The notes under the pieces were generated by a model. That model did no database searches, was not told where the DNA came from, and was given only the letters and a program-made list of their open reading frames with translations. Below, one piece after another: positions 1 to 7,731 of a DNA stretch of 64,000 nt. Position 1 is the stretch's first letter. Every line of letters begins with the position of its first letter. The stretch comes from Actibacterium sp. MT2.3-13A (lineage in GTDB: Bacteria > Pseudomonadota > Alphaproteobacteria > Rhodobacterales > Rhodobacteraceae), in NCBI RefSeq assembly GCF_018139985.1, contig NZ_JAGSOU010000010.1, positions 62,001-126,000 of the forward strand. The letters run 5' to 3'. Position numbers and translations under genes: made by a program.

Positions 1-238
1 GAAGGGCGCGATCCCGGGGCGGTGAACAAGCCCCACTCCGAAGCCGCCGACGGGCCGGTCGAGCCGGGCTGCACGCCGGATTTCGACGGGTCTCTCCGCG
101 GGGACGTGCCGCGGGTGGTGCCGTTCCGCAACGGCGCGCGGCGCGGCCATCCGCCCTCAGCCACCGGCCGGATGATCGAGACGGGCTTTCCGGCCGATTG
201 CCTCTTTTGCCGCCGCCGCGGCAGGCAGGCGTGGCGCC

Positions 239-1069
239 CTAGCGGCGGAAGCGTTCCGCGATGCCGCAGTCGTAGGGCCGGCCCGAGGGCAGGTGGCAGA
301 GCTGCGCGAAAAAGCCCTGGGGCAGTGTCTCATAGCCCGGCAGGCGCTTCTCCGCCTCCAGCCGGTCGAGGTGATCGGAGCAGCTGGAGATGTAATAGGC
401 CTCGACGCGCCAGTCGTTCTGATACCATTGGTCGAAGGCCAGCGCCGTGGCGATGCCGATGTCGCCCTGCTCGGCCATGGCGTCGGCGAAGCGCCCGGTG
501 ATGTCCTCGTAATGCTCGATCCGGGTCAGCGCGTCCCAGGCCGAAGGGTCGCCCCGCTCGCGCAGCTGCCAGGCATAGAGCGTGGCAATCGCCTGGGCGT
601 CGGCCTCCATGCCGAAGACCAGTCGCGCGGCCTCCTGCATGTCGAGGGCGGGCGTGGGGCAGAACCCGCGCGAGAGCTGTTCTACATGGCGCAGCTCGTG
701 GATGAGGATGGCGAAGCGCGCGCCCTCGGGCAGATCCCGGCGCAGGACGATCCGGTTGCTCAGCGGCTCGAAGTAGCCGCGCGCCTCCATCGGCTCGTCG
801 GACAGGCACAGCGCGGCGCCCGAGCCATGCCAGGCGGCGATCAGCAGGTCGGGCTGCGGCGCCAGATCCTCGATCCGGCCGAGCAGGGCCGCGAGGGCGG
901 CGGCGTCGGGACTGGTGGCCGGCGCGCCGGGGCGCAGGCAGGAGGCGTCGGCGGGCGCCTCGTGCACGGTCGCGGCGTTCGGGGACAGCGTGGCGTGAAA
1001 GGGCGACGAGGCCCGGGCGAGGGGGGCCGGCAGGCACAGCAGCAGAAGGGCAACGGCGCGCGCGATCAT
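239..1069 (-). CDS. Secreted HEXXH metallopeptidase-like protein (DUF6782-like)
   Basis: A 276-residue protein with an N-terminal signal peptide (hydrophobic core about residues 3-20, ending near ARAS), so probably periplasmic. Near residue 126 it carries HELRHVEQ, which fits the HEXXH zinc-protease signature, and a later EADAQA stretch could supply the third zinc ligand. Several paired cysteines in the C-terminal half (CSD, CHLPSG, YDCG) suggest disulfides in an exported protein. The overall sequence resembles DUF6782-type putative metallopeptidases. The zinc motif is seen directly; peptidase activity and substrate are inferred. It lies 58 bases from the next minus-strand gene and may share its transcript. 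Confidence 0.75.
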   Translation of the reverse strand: MIARAVALLLLCLPAPLARASSPFHATLSPNAATVHEAPADASCLRPGAPATSPDAAALAALLGRIEDLAPQPDLLIAAWHGSGAALCLSDEPMEARGYFEPLSNRIVLRRDLPEGARFAILIHELRHVEQLSRGFCPTPALDMQEAARLVFGMEADAQAIATLYAWQLRERGDPSAWDALTRIEHYEDITGRFADAMAEQGDIGIATALAFDQWYQNDWRVEAYYISSCSDHLDRLEAEKRLPGYETLPQGFFAQLCHLPSGRPYDCGIAERFRR

Positions 1070-1127
1070 GGCGCCAGCCTAGCCGAGGCGCCGCGCGCCG
1101 CCTAGGAAAAAAGCCCTGCCGCCGCGC

Positions 1128-1889
1128 TCAGAAACTGCGCCAGAGGCCGAGTTTCAGGCCCAGCGTCTCCTCCCCGGCCAGCCCGGCCTTCAGCCCGATT
1201 TCCAGGAACGGCCCGTCCCGTCCGAGGCGGCGCACATAGGCGGGCGAGAGGCGCAGATAGGGCGCCGCGCCGGGATAGTGGCCGGACTGGAGCTGCAGGA
1301 TGAACAGGCGGTCCGCGCCGGGTTTCAGCCCCAGCGTCAGATCGGCCTTGAGCGCGGCCTCTCCCGCGCCCGGCACCCATACGATGAAACCGTCCAGATT
1401 GGCCCAGCCGGGCCCCCAGACGGTCTCCAGACCGCGGCCCCAGCTCAGGCCGGGGCGCAGCAGCGGCTGCGGCTCCTTGCCGGCGCCGCCCATGCCGCCG
1501 AGGCCCAGTTCGGCGGCGAAGCGGTGCCGGCCATGGCCGGCGTCCAGCGCGCGGCGCAGGAACAGCACCGCGGTCCAGTCGCCGCGGCCGTCGCCCCGCC
1601 CGGCATCGAGCCCCAGCGTCAACCCCGCGCCCAGCCCGTATTCTGCATAGAGCGTGCTGTAGCCCGAGACCGGGCGGCCGGGCTGGCCGCGATCCTCGGT
1701 CAGGCTGTGCGAAAGCGACAGGAATTCCGTGCCCGCCTCGCGCGGCCAGGGACCGGGCTGGGCGGGTCCCGCAGCCAGCGCCAGCGCGAGGCTCAGGGCC
1801 AGCGCCAGGCTCAGGGCCAGCGCCAGGCTCAGGGCCAGCGCCAGGCTCAGGGCCAGCGCCAGGCTCAGGGCAGGGGAGTGGTTTCGCAT
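1128..1889 (-). CDS. Exported, probably outer-membrane protein with a repeat-expanded signal peptide
   Basis: A 253-residue protein. I start it at the ATG at 1889 because AAGGAGG lies about 8 bases upstream; the longer frame to 2018 has no comparable site. The N-terminus is an extremely long alternating Leu/Ala/Ser hydrophobic run (about residues 7-40) made of hexapeptide repeats, followed by a cleavage-like AAG/PAQ region. The rest alternates polar and hydrophobic residues rich in Gly and Leu (LGLDAG, LTLGLKPG) and ends in Phe (WRSF), which suits an outer-membrane beta-barrel. The function is unknown. Beta-barrel fold is inferred from composition and the terminal aromatic. Confidence 0.65.
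   Translation of the reverse strand: MRNHSPALSLALALSLALALSLALALSLALALSLALALAAGPAQPGPWPREAGTEFLSLSHSLTEDRGQPGRPVSGYSTLYAEYGLGAGLTLGLDAGRGDGRGDWTAVLFLRRALDAGHGRHRFAAELGLGGMGGAGKEPQPLLRPGLSWGRGLETVWGPGWANLDGFIVWVPGAGEAALKADLTLGLKPGADRLFILQLQSGHYPGAAPYLRLSPAYVRRLGRDGPFLEIGLKAGLAGEETLGLKLGLWRSF
1783..1872. repeat. 18-bp minisatellite, five tandem units
   Basis: Five consecutive units of AGCGCCAGGCTCAGGGCC, with one variant base in the first unit and a degraded end in the last. The unit is six codons, so on the minus strand it adds whole Leu-Ala-Leu-Ala-Leu-Ser-type hexapeptides to the signal peptide of the 1128-1889 gene without breaking the frame. Confidence 0.92.
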
Positions 1890-2032
1890 CCGGTCCCTCC
1901 TTTGCGCCCAGTTTTTCGGCAACAGGCTTAACAGGATGTTAACGCTGGCCGCGGGACGGATATCCGGCTGCATCGCCGGCGAATTTCGGCTATGCTGCAT
2001 TGCAGCGAAACGAGACACGGGCGGAGGCGGCC

Positions 2033-2668
2033 ATGACCGGAACCATCATCACCATTGCTCAGCAGAAGGGCGGCTCGGGCAAGACCACGCTGGCCGCCAA
2101 CCTGGCCGTGGCCTTCGCGCGGGCGGGGCTGTCGGTGGCGCTGCTGGACACCGATCCGCAGGGCAGCCTCGGGCGCTGGTTCATGGCGCGGGCCGGGCGG
2201 CTGGGCGATCCCGGGCTGGAATTCTCCACCGCCTCGGCCTGGGGCGTGGGCTACGAGACGGGCAAGCTGGCGCGCGCCCATGACATCGTCCTGATCGACA
2301 CCCCGCCCAAGGCCGACAGCGACCTGCGCCCGGCGCTGCGCGCGGCGCAGCTGGTGCTGGTGCCGGTGGCAAGCTCGCATGTCGATCTCTGGGCGACCGA
2401 GGGCGTGCTCGACCTCGCCCGCCGCGAAAGCCGCCCGGCGGCGCTGGTCCTCAACCGGACCCGCCCCGGCACGCGGCTGGGCATGGAGGTGGCCGAGGCC
2501 GCGGCCGGGATGGAGGCCCACCTCGCCGCCGCGACGCTGGCCAACCGGGTGACCTATGCCGAGACGCTGGGCCAGGGGCTGGGCGTGCTGGAAGCGGCGC
2601 GCAAGGGCCCGGCCTGCGCCGAGATCGAGGCCCTGGCGGCGGAGCTGCGGGGGCTGATCGCTTCCTGA
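2033..2668 (+). CDS. ParA/MinD-like ATPase (orphan)
   Basis: A 211-residue cytosolic P-loop ATPase of the ParA/Soj family. The deviant Walker A motif QQKGGSGKTT is at residues 8-17, the switch I region is DTDPQGSL near residue 40, and IDTPPKADS near residue 85 is the Walker B/switch II. The protein is short for chromosomal ParA and has no HTH extension, and no parB or centromere-like repeat is adjacent. It may therefore belong to the group that positions other cargo. I start it at the ATG at 2033, preceded by GGCGGAGGCGG, rather than the earlier in-frame ATG at 2000. Nucleotide binding is certain from the motifs; the cargo is unknown. Confidence 0.85.
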   Translation: MTGTIITIAQQKGGSGKTTLAANLAVAFARAGLSVALLDTDPQGSLGRWFMARAGRLGDPGLEFSTASAWGVGYETGKLARAHDIVLIDTPPKADSDLRPALRAAQLVLVPVASSHVDLWATEGVLDLARRESRPAALVLNRTRPGTRLGMEVAEAAAGMEAHLAAATLANRVTYAETLGQGLGVLEAARKGPACAEIEALAAELRGLIAS

Positions 2669-2731
2669 CCTGTGTCAAAGTCGCGCATCGCGGGCCGTGC
2701 CATCATCGCCCCGACAACAAGGAGGTTTGCC

Positions 2732-3139
2732 ATGTACAAGAACATTCTCGTCCCCATCGCGCTGGACCACGGCCCCAAGAGTGGCGCGGCGCTGGCGGTG
2801 GCGCGCGCATTGCTGGACGAGGGGGGCAGGATCACCGCGATCACGGTGATGGAGGCCATCCCCCCCTATGTCTCGCAATACCTTCCCGCCGACCAGGAGG
2901 CCCGCGCCCGCGAAGAGGTGCACGCCGCGCTGCTGGCCGAGCTGGGCGGGGCCGGGGACGTGAAGGCCGACGTGGTGACCGGCCATGCCGGGCGCACCAT
3001 CCTCGAATATGCCGAGGAAAAGGGGATGGACCTGATCGTCATCGCCTCGCACCGCCCCGGCCTGCAGGATTATTTCCTCGGCTCCACCGCCGCGCGCGTC
3101 GTCCGCCACGCGCCCTGCGCGGTGCATGTCGTCCGCTAG
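2732..3139 (+). CDS. Universal stress protein (UspA family)
   Basis: A 135-residue single-domain Usp. It opens with the typical MYKNILVPIAL strand and closes with the family nucleotide-binding segment (IVIASHRPG, then LGSTAARVVRHAPCAVHVVR), which corresponds to the G-2X-G-9X-G(S/T) ATP-binding signature. A good ribosome binding site, AAGGAGG, lies 7 bases before the start. It is the first gene of a plus-strand run with an ABM-domain protein, an AhpD-like protein and a small secreted protein, which suggests a role in stress or oxidative responses. That pathway link is inferred from position only. Confidence 0.9.
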   Translation: MYKNILVPIALDHGPKSGAALAVARALLDEGGRITAITVMEAIPPYVSQYLPADQEARAREEVHAALLAELGGAGDVKADVVTGHAGRTILEYAEEKGMDLIVIASHRPGLQDYFLGSTAARVVRHAPCAVHVVR

Positions 3140-3233
3140 GCCCGGGGGCGCCCCGGCACGCGGGGCGCGCGCGACGGGCGCGGCCGGATTTCCGCCGCGC
3201 CCCACGGCCAGGCTGAAACCCAAGGAGGCCGCG

Positions 3234-3554
3234 ATGCCGACCATCACCCAAGACGCCCAGCTTCAGACCGTCATCACCACCTTCGAGACCACGCCGGGCA
3301 CCTGCCAGGACCTGCTGGAGGCGCTGCAGGACGCCTATGAGCAGTTCATCTCGAAACAGCCCGGATTCCTCGGCGCGGGGCTGCATGTCAACGACGCCCA
3401 GACCCGCATCGCCAACTACTCGCAATGGCGCCGGCGCGAGGATTTCCAGGCCATGCTGCGCAGCGACGAGATGCGCGCCCGCAACCGCCGGATCAATGAC
3501 CTGTGCAAAAGCTTCGAGCCCGTCATGTATGACGTGGTCGCCAGTTTCGATTGA
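3234..3554 (+). CDS. Antibiotic biosynthesis monooxygenase (ABM) domain protein
   Basis: A 106-residue protein whose length and pattern match dimeric alpha+beta-barrel ABM-domain proteins: TTFETTPGTCQDLLEAL, a QPGFLGAGLHV core and a SQWRRREDFQAML segment. Many such proteins are small heme-degrading or quinol monooxygenase-like enzymes, and others have no known reaction. The start at 3234 follows AAGGAGGCCGCG. Its stop codon overlaps the likely Shine-Dalgarno (GAGG) of the next gene, so the two are probably translationally coupled. The family is well supported; the substrate is not. Confidence 0.8.
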   Translation: MPTITQDAQLQTVITTFETTPGTCQDLLEALQDAYEQFISKQPGFLGAGLHVNDAQTRIANYSQWRRREDFQAMLRSDEMRARNRRINDLCKSFEPVMYDVVASFD

Positions 3555-3564
3555 GGGCGCGGTC

Positions 3565-4167
3565 GTGGCGCTGGTCGATCCGCTGAGCGAAGAGCAGATG
3601 GAGCCTGAGCTGCGCGCGGCGGTTCAGTTCTTCAAGGGGCCCTTGGGGGTGATCCCCAACTCGGTGCGCACCATGGCCCACCGCCCCGACATCGCGCGCG
3701 CCTTCACCGATCTCAACATCGCGGTGATGGCCGATACCGGCACGGTGACGCCCGAGTTCAAGCGCCTGATCGGCTATGTCTCCAGCTTCGCTTCGCGCTG
3801 TCTCTATTGCCAGGCGCACATGATTCTCGCCTCCGAACGCTTCGGCGCCTCGCAGGCGCGGCTGAACGATGTCTTCGATTTCGAGGCCAGCGCGCATTTC
3901 ACCGAGGCCGAGAAGGCCGCCCTGGCCTTCGCCCGCGCCGCGACCGAGGTGCCCAACGCCGTGACCCCCGAGATCGGCGCGCGGCTGCGCGACCACTGGC
4001 CGCCGGAAGCGATCGTCGAGATCATGGGGGTGGTGGCGCTGTTCGGCTATCTCAACCGCTGGAACGATTCCATGGGCTCGGCGCTGGAGGACCTGCCGCG
4101 CTCGAAGGGCGAGGAACGGCTAGCCGGCACGACCGGCTGGCATGTGGGAAAGCACGGCGCCGGCTGA
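3565..4167 (+). CDS. Carboxymuconolactone decarboxylase/AhpD-like protein
   Basis: A 200-residue protein of the CMD/AhpD superfamily (peroxidase-related type). The redox core CLYCQAH (about residues 78-84) has the CXXC plus downstream His seen in AhpD-like alkyl-hydroperoxidases, preceded by the helix IGYVSSFASR. No ATG lies near the domain start, so I choose GTG at 3565, which has GAGG 8 bases upstream, inside the stop codon region of the ABM gene. It probably acts as a cytosolic thiol peroxidase-like enzyme or reductant partner. Neighbouring Usp and ABM genes fit an oxidative-stress role, which is inferred. Confidence 0.82.
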   Translation: MALVDPLSEEQMEPELRAAVQFFKGPLGVIPNSVRTMAHRPDIARAFTDLNIAVMADTGTVTPEFKRLIGYVSSFASRCLYCQAHMILASERFGASQARLNDVFDFEASAHFTEAEKAALAFARAATEVPNAVTPEIGARLRDHWPPEAIVEIMGVVALFGYLNRWNDSMGSALEDLPRSKGEERLAGTTGWHVGKHGAG

Positions 4168-4193
4168 GCCGCGCCAGGGCCCGGAGGGGGCGC

Positions 4194-4592
4194 ATGAGAA
4201 CGACAATAGCCGCTGCCGCCCTCTGTGTGCTGGGTCTGGGGCCGGGGCTGAGCACGGGCGCCTCGGCGCAGGAGTTGCTGGGCAGCTACATCGCCGATAT
4301 CGGGCCGGCGGACCTGCGCAACTCGCAGGGCGTGCGCCTGTGGGCGCCGTGGCAGATCCTGCGCCAGGACCGCGCGAATTTCCACCGCTTCGGCCTGCGC
4401 GACGCGGGCGATGAATGGGACCCTTTCTTCGCCGATCCGGGCCGCCGCGCGACGATGGAGCGGATGATCCAGCGCGGCTGGATCGACCCCGAGGCCGCGC
4501 GCGCGATCGTGCGGGGCGGGGTGAGGGTCTATGTCGCGGTCTACAGCTACGGCGCGCAGGGCGAGATGGTGACGGTGGACGTCTGGCGCTGA
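4194..4592 (+). CDS. Small secreted protein of unknown function
   Basis: A 132-residue protein with a clear signal peptide (MRTTIAAAALCVLGLG, cleavage likely after ASA at about residue 24). The mature part is about 107 residues and includes RLWAPWQILRQDRANFHRFG and a C-terminal VYVAVYSYGAQGEMVTVDVW strand pair. I do not recognise a family. It follows the CMD gene by 26 bases on the same strand and ends convergent to the alcohol dehydrogenase gene. Periplasmic location is well supported; nothing else is. Confidence 0.7.
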   Translation: MRTTIAAAALCVLGLGPGLSTGASAQELLGSYIADIGPADLRNSQGVRLWAPWQILRQDRANFHRFGLRDAGDEWDPFFADPGRRATMERMIQRGWIDPEAARAIVRGGVRVYVAVYSYGAQGEMVTVDVWR

Positions 4593-4633
4593 TGCGCGGT
4601 GCCCGCCCCTGGCGGGGCAGGCGCGGGGGGCTT

Positions 4634-5719
4634 TCAGAACAGGATGACGTTGCGTCGGGCGGCGCCGGATTTGGTGTCGGCGATGGCCTCGTTGATCTGG
4701 TCAAGCCGCCAGCGGCCCGAGATCAGCTCGTCGAGCTTCAGCCGGCCCTGTTGATAAAGGTCCACCATCCAGGGGATATCGCGCGCCAGCACCGTGTCGC
4801 CCATGAACGAGCCCAGGAAGGATTGACCGCTGATGGCGGTGATCACGGGCTCATAGCTGGATTTCTGCCCTGAATGTGGCATCCCCACCATTACCAGCCG
4901 GCCGCCCTTCGTCAGATAGCGCGCGGCGGTGTCATAGGCCGGGATCGCGCCCACGGTGACGAAGACCGCATCGGCGCCGCGCCCGGCGGTGATCTTGCGG
5001 GCGACCGACCAGGGCTTGGCCTCGGTGGCGAGGATGCCGTCGGTCGCGCCGAACTCGCGCGCCGCGGCCAGCTTCTCCTCGGTCATGTCCACGGCGATGA
5101 TGCGCGCCGCACCCGCCAGCCGCGCGCCCTGGATCGCGTTCAGCCCGACGCCGCCGGCGCCGATCACCACCACGTTGTGGCCGGGCCGCACGCCGCCGGT
5201 GTTGACCGCCGCGCCGACGCCGGTGACGACGCCGCAGGACAGCAGGCAGGCGGCCTCCATCGGCATGTCGGCCGGGATGGGGGCGATCTGGCTGCGGTCG
5301 ACCACGACCCTCTCGGCGAAGGCGCCGCAGTCCAGCCCCTGCGCCAGCGCGCCGCCGCCGGGCAGGCTGAGCGGGCCTTCTGCCGGGTCGTGCGAGGTGG
5401 CGCAAATCGCCGGGTGGCCGGTTGCGCAGGGCAGGCACTGGCCGCAGGCGCGCAGCAGCGTCACCAGCACCGTGTCGCCGACCGCGTAGCCGGCGACCCC
5501 CGCGCCGAGCGCGCTGATCCGCCCCGCCGCCTCGTGGCCGTAGACCGCCGGAAGGGGGCCGCCCCAGCCGCCCTCGGCATAGGAGATGTCGGAATGGCAG
5601 ATCGCGCAGGCCTCCAGCGTGACCTCGACCTCGCCGTGCAGCGGTGCGCGCAGTTCCACCTCTTCGATCACCAGGGGTGCGTTGAATTCATGGGCCACGG
5701 CGGCGCGGATTCGTGTCAT
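4634..5719 (-). CDS. Zinc-dependent alcohol dehydrogenase (MDR family)
   Basis: A 361-residue medium-chain dehydrogenase of normal length. The catalytic zinc site is visible as CAICHSD and GHEAAG near the N-terminus, the structural zinc lobe as CGQCLPCATGHPAIC, and the NAD(P)-binding Rossmann motif as GAGGVGLNAIQG near residue 190. It resembles class III/Zn-ADH proteins that oxidise primary alcohols or hydroxymethyl adducts. The exact substrate cannot be read from sequence. It sits 78 bases downstream of the MFS gene on the same strand and could be the last gene of that operon. Confidence 0.88.
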   Translation of the reverse strand: MTRIRAAVAHEFNAPLVIEEVELRAPLHGEVEVTLEACAICHSDISYAEGGWGGPLPAVYGHEAAGRISALGAGVAGYAVGDTVLVTLLRACGQCLPCATGHPAICATSHDPAEGPLSLPGGGALAQGLDCGAFAERVVVDRSQIAPIPADMPMEAACLLSCGVVTGVGAAVNTGGVRPGHNVVVIGAGGVGLNAIQGARLAGAARIIAVDMTEEKLAAAREFGATDGILATEAKPWSVARKITAGRGADAVFVTVGAIPAYDTAARYLTKGGRLVMVGMPHSGQKSSYEPVITAISGQSFLGSFMGDTVLARDIPWMVDLYQQGRLKLDELISGRWRLDQINEAIADTKSGAARRNVILF

Positions 5720-5797
5720 CTGTTCCTCCCTGTTCTGCGGCCAGTCTGGGCATGGCCGGAGGGCGGGGCAAGCCCCCTTGTGCTGCGGGCACAGGGC

Positions 5798-7018
5798 TCA
5801 GCGCGCGTCCTGCGCGGCGGGTTCGGCGGCGAAGACCACGGCGCAGACCAGCATCAGAAGGGCGGCCAGCAGGAACGGCGCGCCGGGCAGCTGCAGCGGC
5901 GCGCCCGGGGCGGTGAAGGCGCTGAAGGTGGCGGTCATCACCAGCGGCGACAGGATCGCCGCCAGCGCCTTGGTCGAGGTCACCGCGCCCTGCAGCGCGC
6001 CCTGCGCGTCGTCGCCCACCCGCTGCGACATCATCCCCTGCAGCGCCGGCGTCGCCATGAAGCCCAGCGCCGCCAGCGGGATCAGGCCGAGCGCCAGCGC
6101 GCCGTCCCCGATGCCGGAAAGGATGGCGAAGGCCAGCAGGCTGAAACCGAGTCCGGCCAGCACCGTCCGCCGCTCGCCGAAGGATGCGAGCACCGGGCGG
6201 ATCAGCCAGCCCTGCACCGCCGCGCTGGACAGGCCGAAGGCGGCCAGAGACAGCCCCACCATCGCCGGCGCCCAGCCGAACCGCGCCTGGGTGAAGAATG
6301 CCCATGTCGCGGGATAGACGATGAAGGCGAAGTCGTAGAGGAAGACCAGCACGAACAGCCGCCCCAGTCCGGGCAGCGCGCGCATCTGGCGCAACGCGCC
6401 CAGCGGGTTGGCGCGGGACAGGCGGAAGCGGCGGCGGGTGCGGTCGTTCACCGTCTCCGGCAGAACGGCGAGGCCGAGCGCGAAATTCGCCCCCGCCAGC
6501 AAGGCCGCGGCGTAAAAGGGCGCGCGCGGGCCCAGTTGTCCCAGCAGCCCGCCCAGCGCCGGCCCCAGGACGAAGCCCAGGCCGAAGGCCGCGCCGACGA
6601 GGCCGAAACGCGCGGATTTCTCCGCGGGCGCCGAGATGTCGGCGACGAAGGCCGTGGCGGTGGATTGCGTGGCCGCGCTGATGCCGCCCACCACGCGCCC
6701 GGCCAGCAGCCACCAGATGGACCCGGCCAGTGCCATCACCAGGTAATCGGCCGCCATGACCGCCATCGAGATCAGCAGGACCGGCCGCCGCCCGTAGCGG
6801 TCCGACAGGTTGCCGGTCAGCGGCCCGAACAGGAACTGCATCACGGCGAAGGCGGTCGAAAGAACCCCGCCCCACAGCGCGGCATCGGCCAGCGTGCCGC
6901 CGGTGACGTCGCGGATCAGGCCGGGCAGGACCGGCACGATCAGTCCGATCCCCATCGCGTCGATCACCAGCGTCAGCAGGATGAATCCCATCGCGCCGGG
7001 GCCGGGCCCCGGTCTCAC
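5798..7018 (-). CDS. TetA/TCR-type MFS efflux transporter
   Basis: A 406-residue membrane protein with about 12 hydrophobic segments. MFS motif A is present after TM2 (GNLSDRYGRRPVLL), with a motif C-like GPALGGLLG after residue 150. The pattern LLTLVIDAMGIGLIVPVLP at the N-terminus is typical of the TCR/Tet drug:proton antiporter group. The start is GTG at 7018, overlapping the upstream stop as GTGA; an ATG nine codons in is the alternative. It would export a small molecule in exchange for protons. The substrate is unknown and tetracycline resistance should not be assumed. Confidence 0.85.
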   Translation of the reverse strand: MRPGPGPGAMGFILLTLVIDAMGIGLIVPVLPGLIRDVTGGTLADAALWGGVLSTAFAVMQFLFGPLTGNLSDRYGRRPVLLISMAVMAADYLVMALAGSIWWLLAGRVVGGISAATQSTATAFVADISAPAEKSARFGLVGAAFGLGFVLGPALGGLLGQLGPRAPFYAAALLAGANFALGLAVLPETVNDRTRRRFRLSRANPLGALRQMRALPGLGRLFVLVFLYDFAFIVYPATWAFFTQARFGWAPAMVGLSLAAFGLSSAAVQGWLIRPVLASFGERRTVLAGLGFSLLAFAILSGIGDGALALGLIPLAALGFMATPALQGMMSQRVGDDAQGALQGAVTSTKALAAILSPLVMTATFSAFTAPGAPLQLPGAPFLLAALLMLVCAVVFAAEPAAQDAR

Positions 7019-7731
7019 AGCTTGTCCAGTATCTCGGCCAGGGCCGCGGGCGCGGTGATCTGCGGCAGGTGCCCGCCGGGCAGGCTGAGCATCTGGTCGC
7101 AGGGCGTCTCGCTGGCCATCGTCCGTTGCAACTCGGGTGTGATGGTGCGGTCGTCCTCGCAGAGGATGTAGACGCGGGGGACCGTGCCGAAGCGCGCCGC
7201 GGTCAGCTGCACGGGGTCGGTCTGGGCCTTGTTCGATTGCGGCCCCAACCCCTGCTGGACCTGCCGCCTGGCCGCGCCGCTGGCGTTCTGACAGAGGTAT
7301 TCCACCGCCAGTTCGGGGTCGAGAACGGTCGTCCCCTTCTCCGGGCCGGGGCGCACGGCCGCGCCGATGGTGGGCGCCTCGCGCTTTTTCAGCGACAGCA
7401 GGCTGTCGCCGTCGCGCGGCAGGAAGGCGCAGAGATAGACCAGCTTGCGGATGCGCTCGGGTGCCAGTTCGGCCGCGGCGGAGATCGCCATGCCGCCCAT
7501 GGAATGGCCGACCAGCAGCGCGGGCGGGCCCTTTTCCAGCTCCGCGACGATGCGGGCGGCGTAATCGGCCAGCCGGACCGTCCCGGGCGGGGTGGGGTCG
7601 TCGCCGTGGCCGGGCAGGTCGATCGCCGCGACCTCATGGCCCCTGCGTTCGAGCAGGCGCGCGACGCCGCGCCAGCTGTCGGCCCGGCCCCAGGCGCCGT
7701 GGATCAGGAGGATGCGCGAAGGCTCAGACAT
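7015..7731 (-). CDS. Alpha/beta hydrolase (esterase-like)
   Basis: A 238-residue alpha/beta-fold hydrolase. The oxyanion HGAWG segment is at about residue 11, the nucleophile elbow GHSMGG at about residue 75, the acid in CEDDRTI at about residue 195 and the catalytic His in GGHLPQ near the C-terminus, so the triad is complete. The pattern (HGAW, DLPGHG, GHSMGG) resembles the methylesterase/hydroxynitrile-lyase-like branch. It overlaps the upstream hydrolase by 8 bases and the downstream MFS gene by 4, so it is almost certainly co-translated with them. Substrate unknown. Confidence 0.85.
   Translation of the reverse strand: MSEPSRILLIHGAWGRADSWRGVARLLERRGHEVAAIDLPGHGDDPTPPGTVRLADYAARIVAELEKGPPALLVGHSMGGMAISAAAELAPERIRKLVYLCAFLPRDGDSLLSLKKREAPTIGAAVRPGPEKGTTVLDPELAVEYLCQNASGAARRQVQQGLGPQSNKAQTDPVQLTAARFGTVPRVYILCEDDRTITPELQRTMASETPCDQMLSLPGGHLPQITAPAALAEILDKL

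Noticed and set aside
22-501. A plus-strand open frame at the left edge
   Set aside because: It overlaps the metallopeptidase-like gene on the other strand, and the sequence is low-complexity Arg/Pro/Gly with no family resemblance.
5798-7018. Calling the MFS gene a tetracycline resistance determinant
   Set aside because: The family resemblance is general to TCR-type transporters, there is no tetR beside it, and it is embedded in a metabolic operon.
4874-7171. A 765-codon plus-strand open frame opposite the alcohol dehydrogenase and MFS genes
   Set aside because: It is the antisense shadow of well-supported genes in very GC-rich DNA; the predicted protein is low-complexity Arg/Gly/Ala/Gln.
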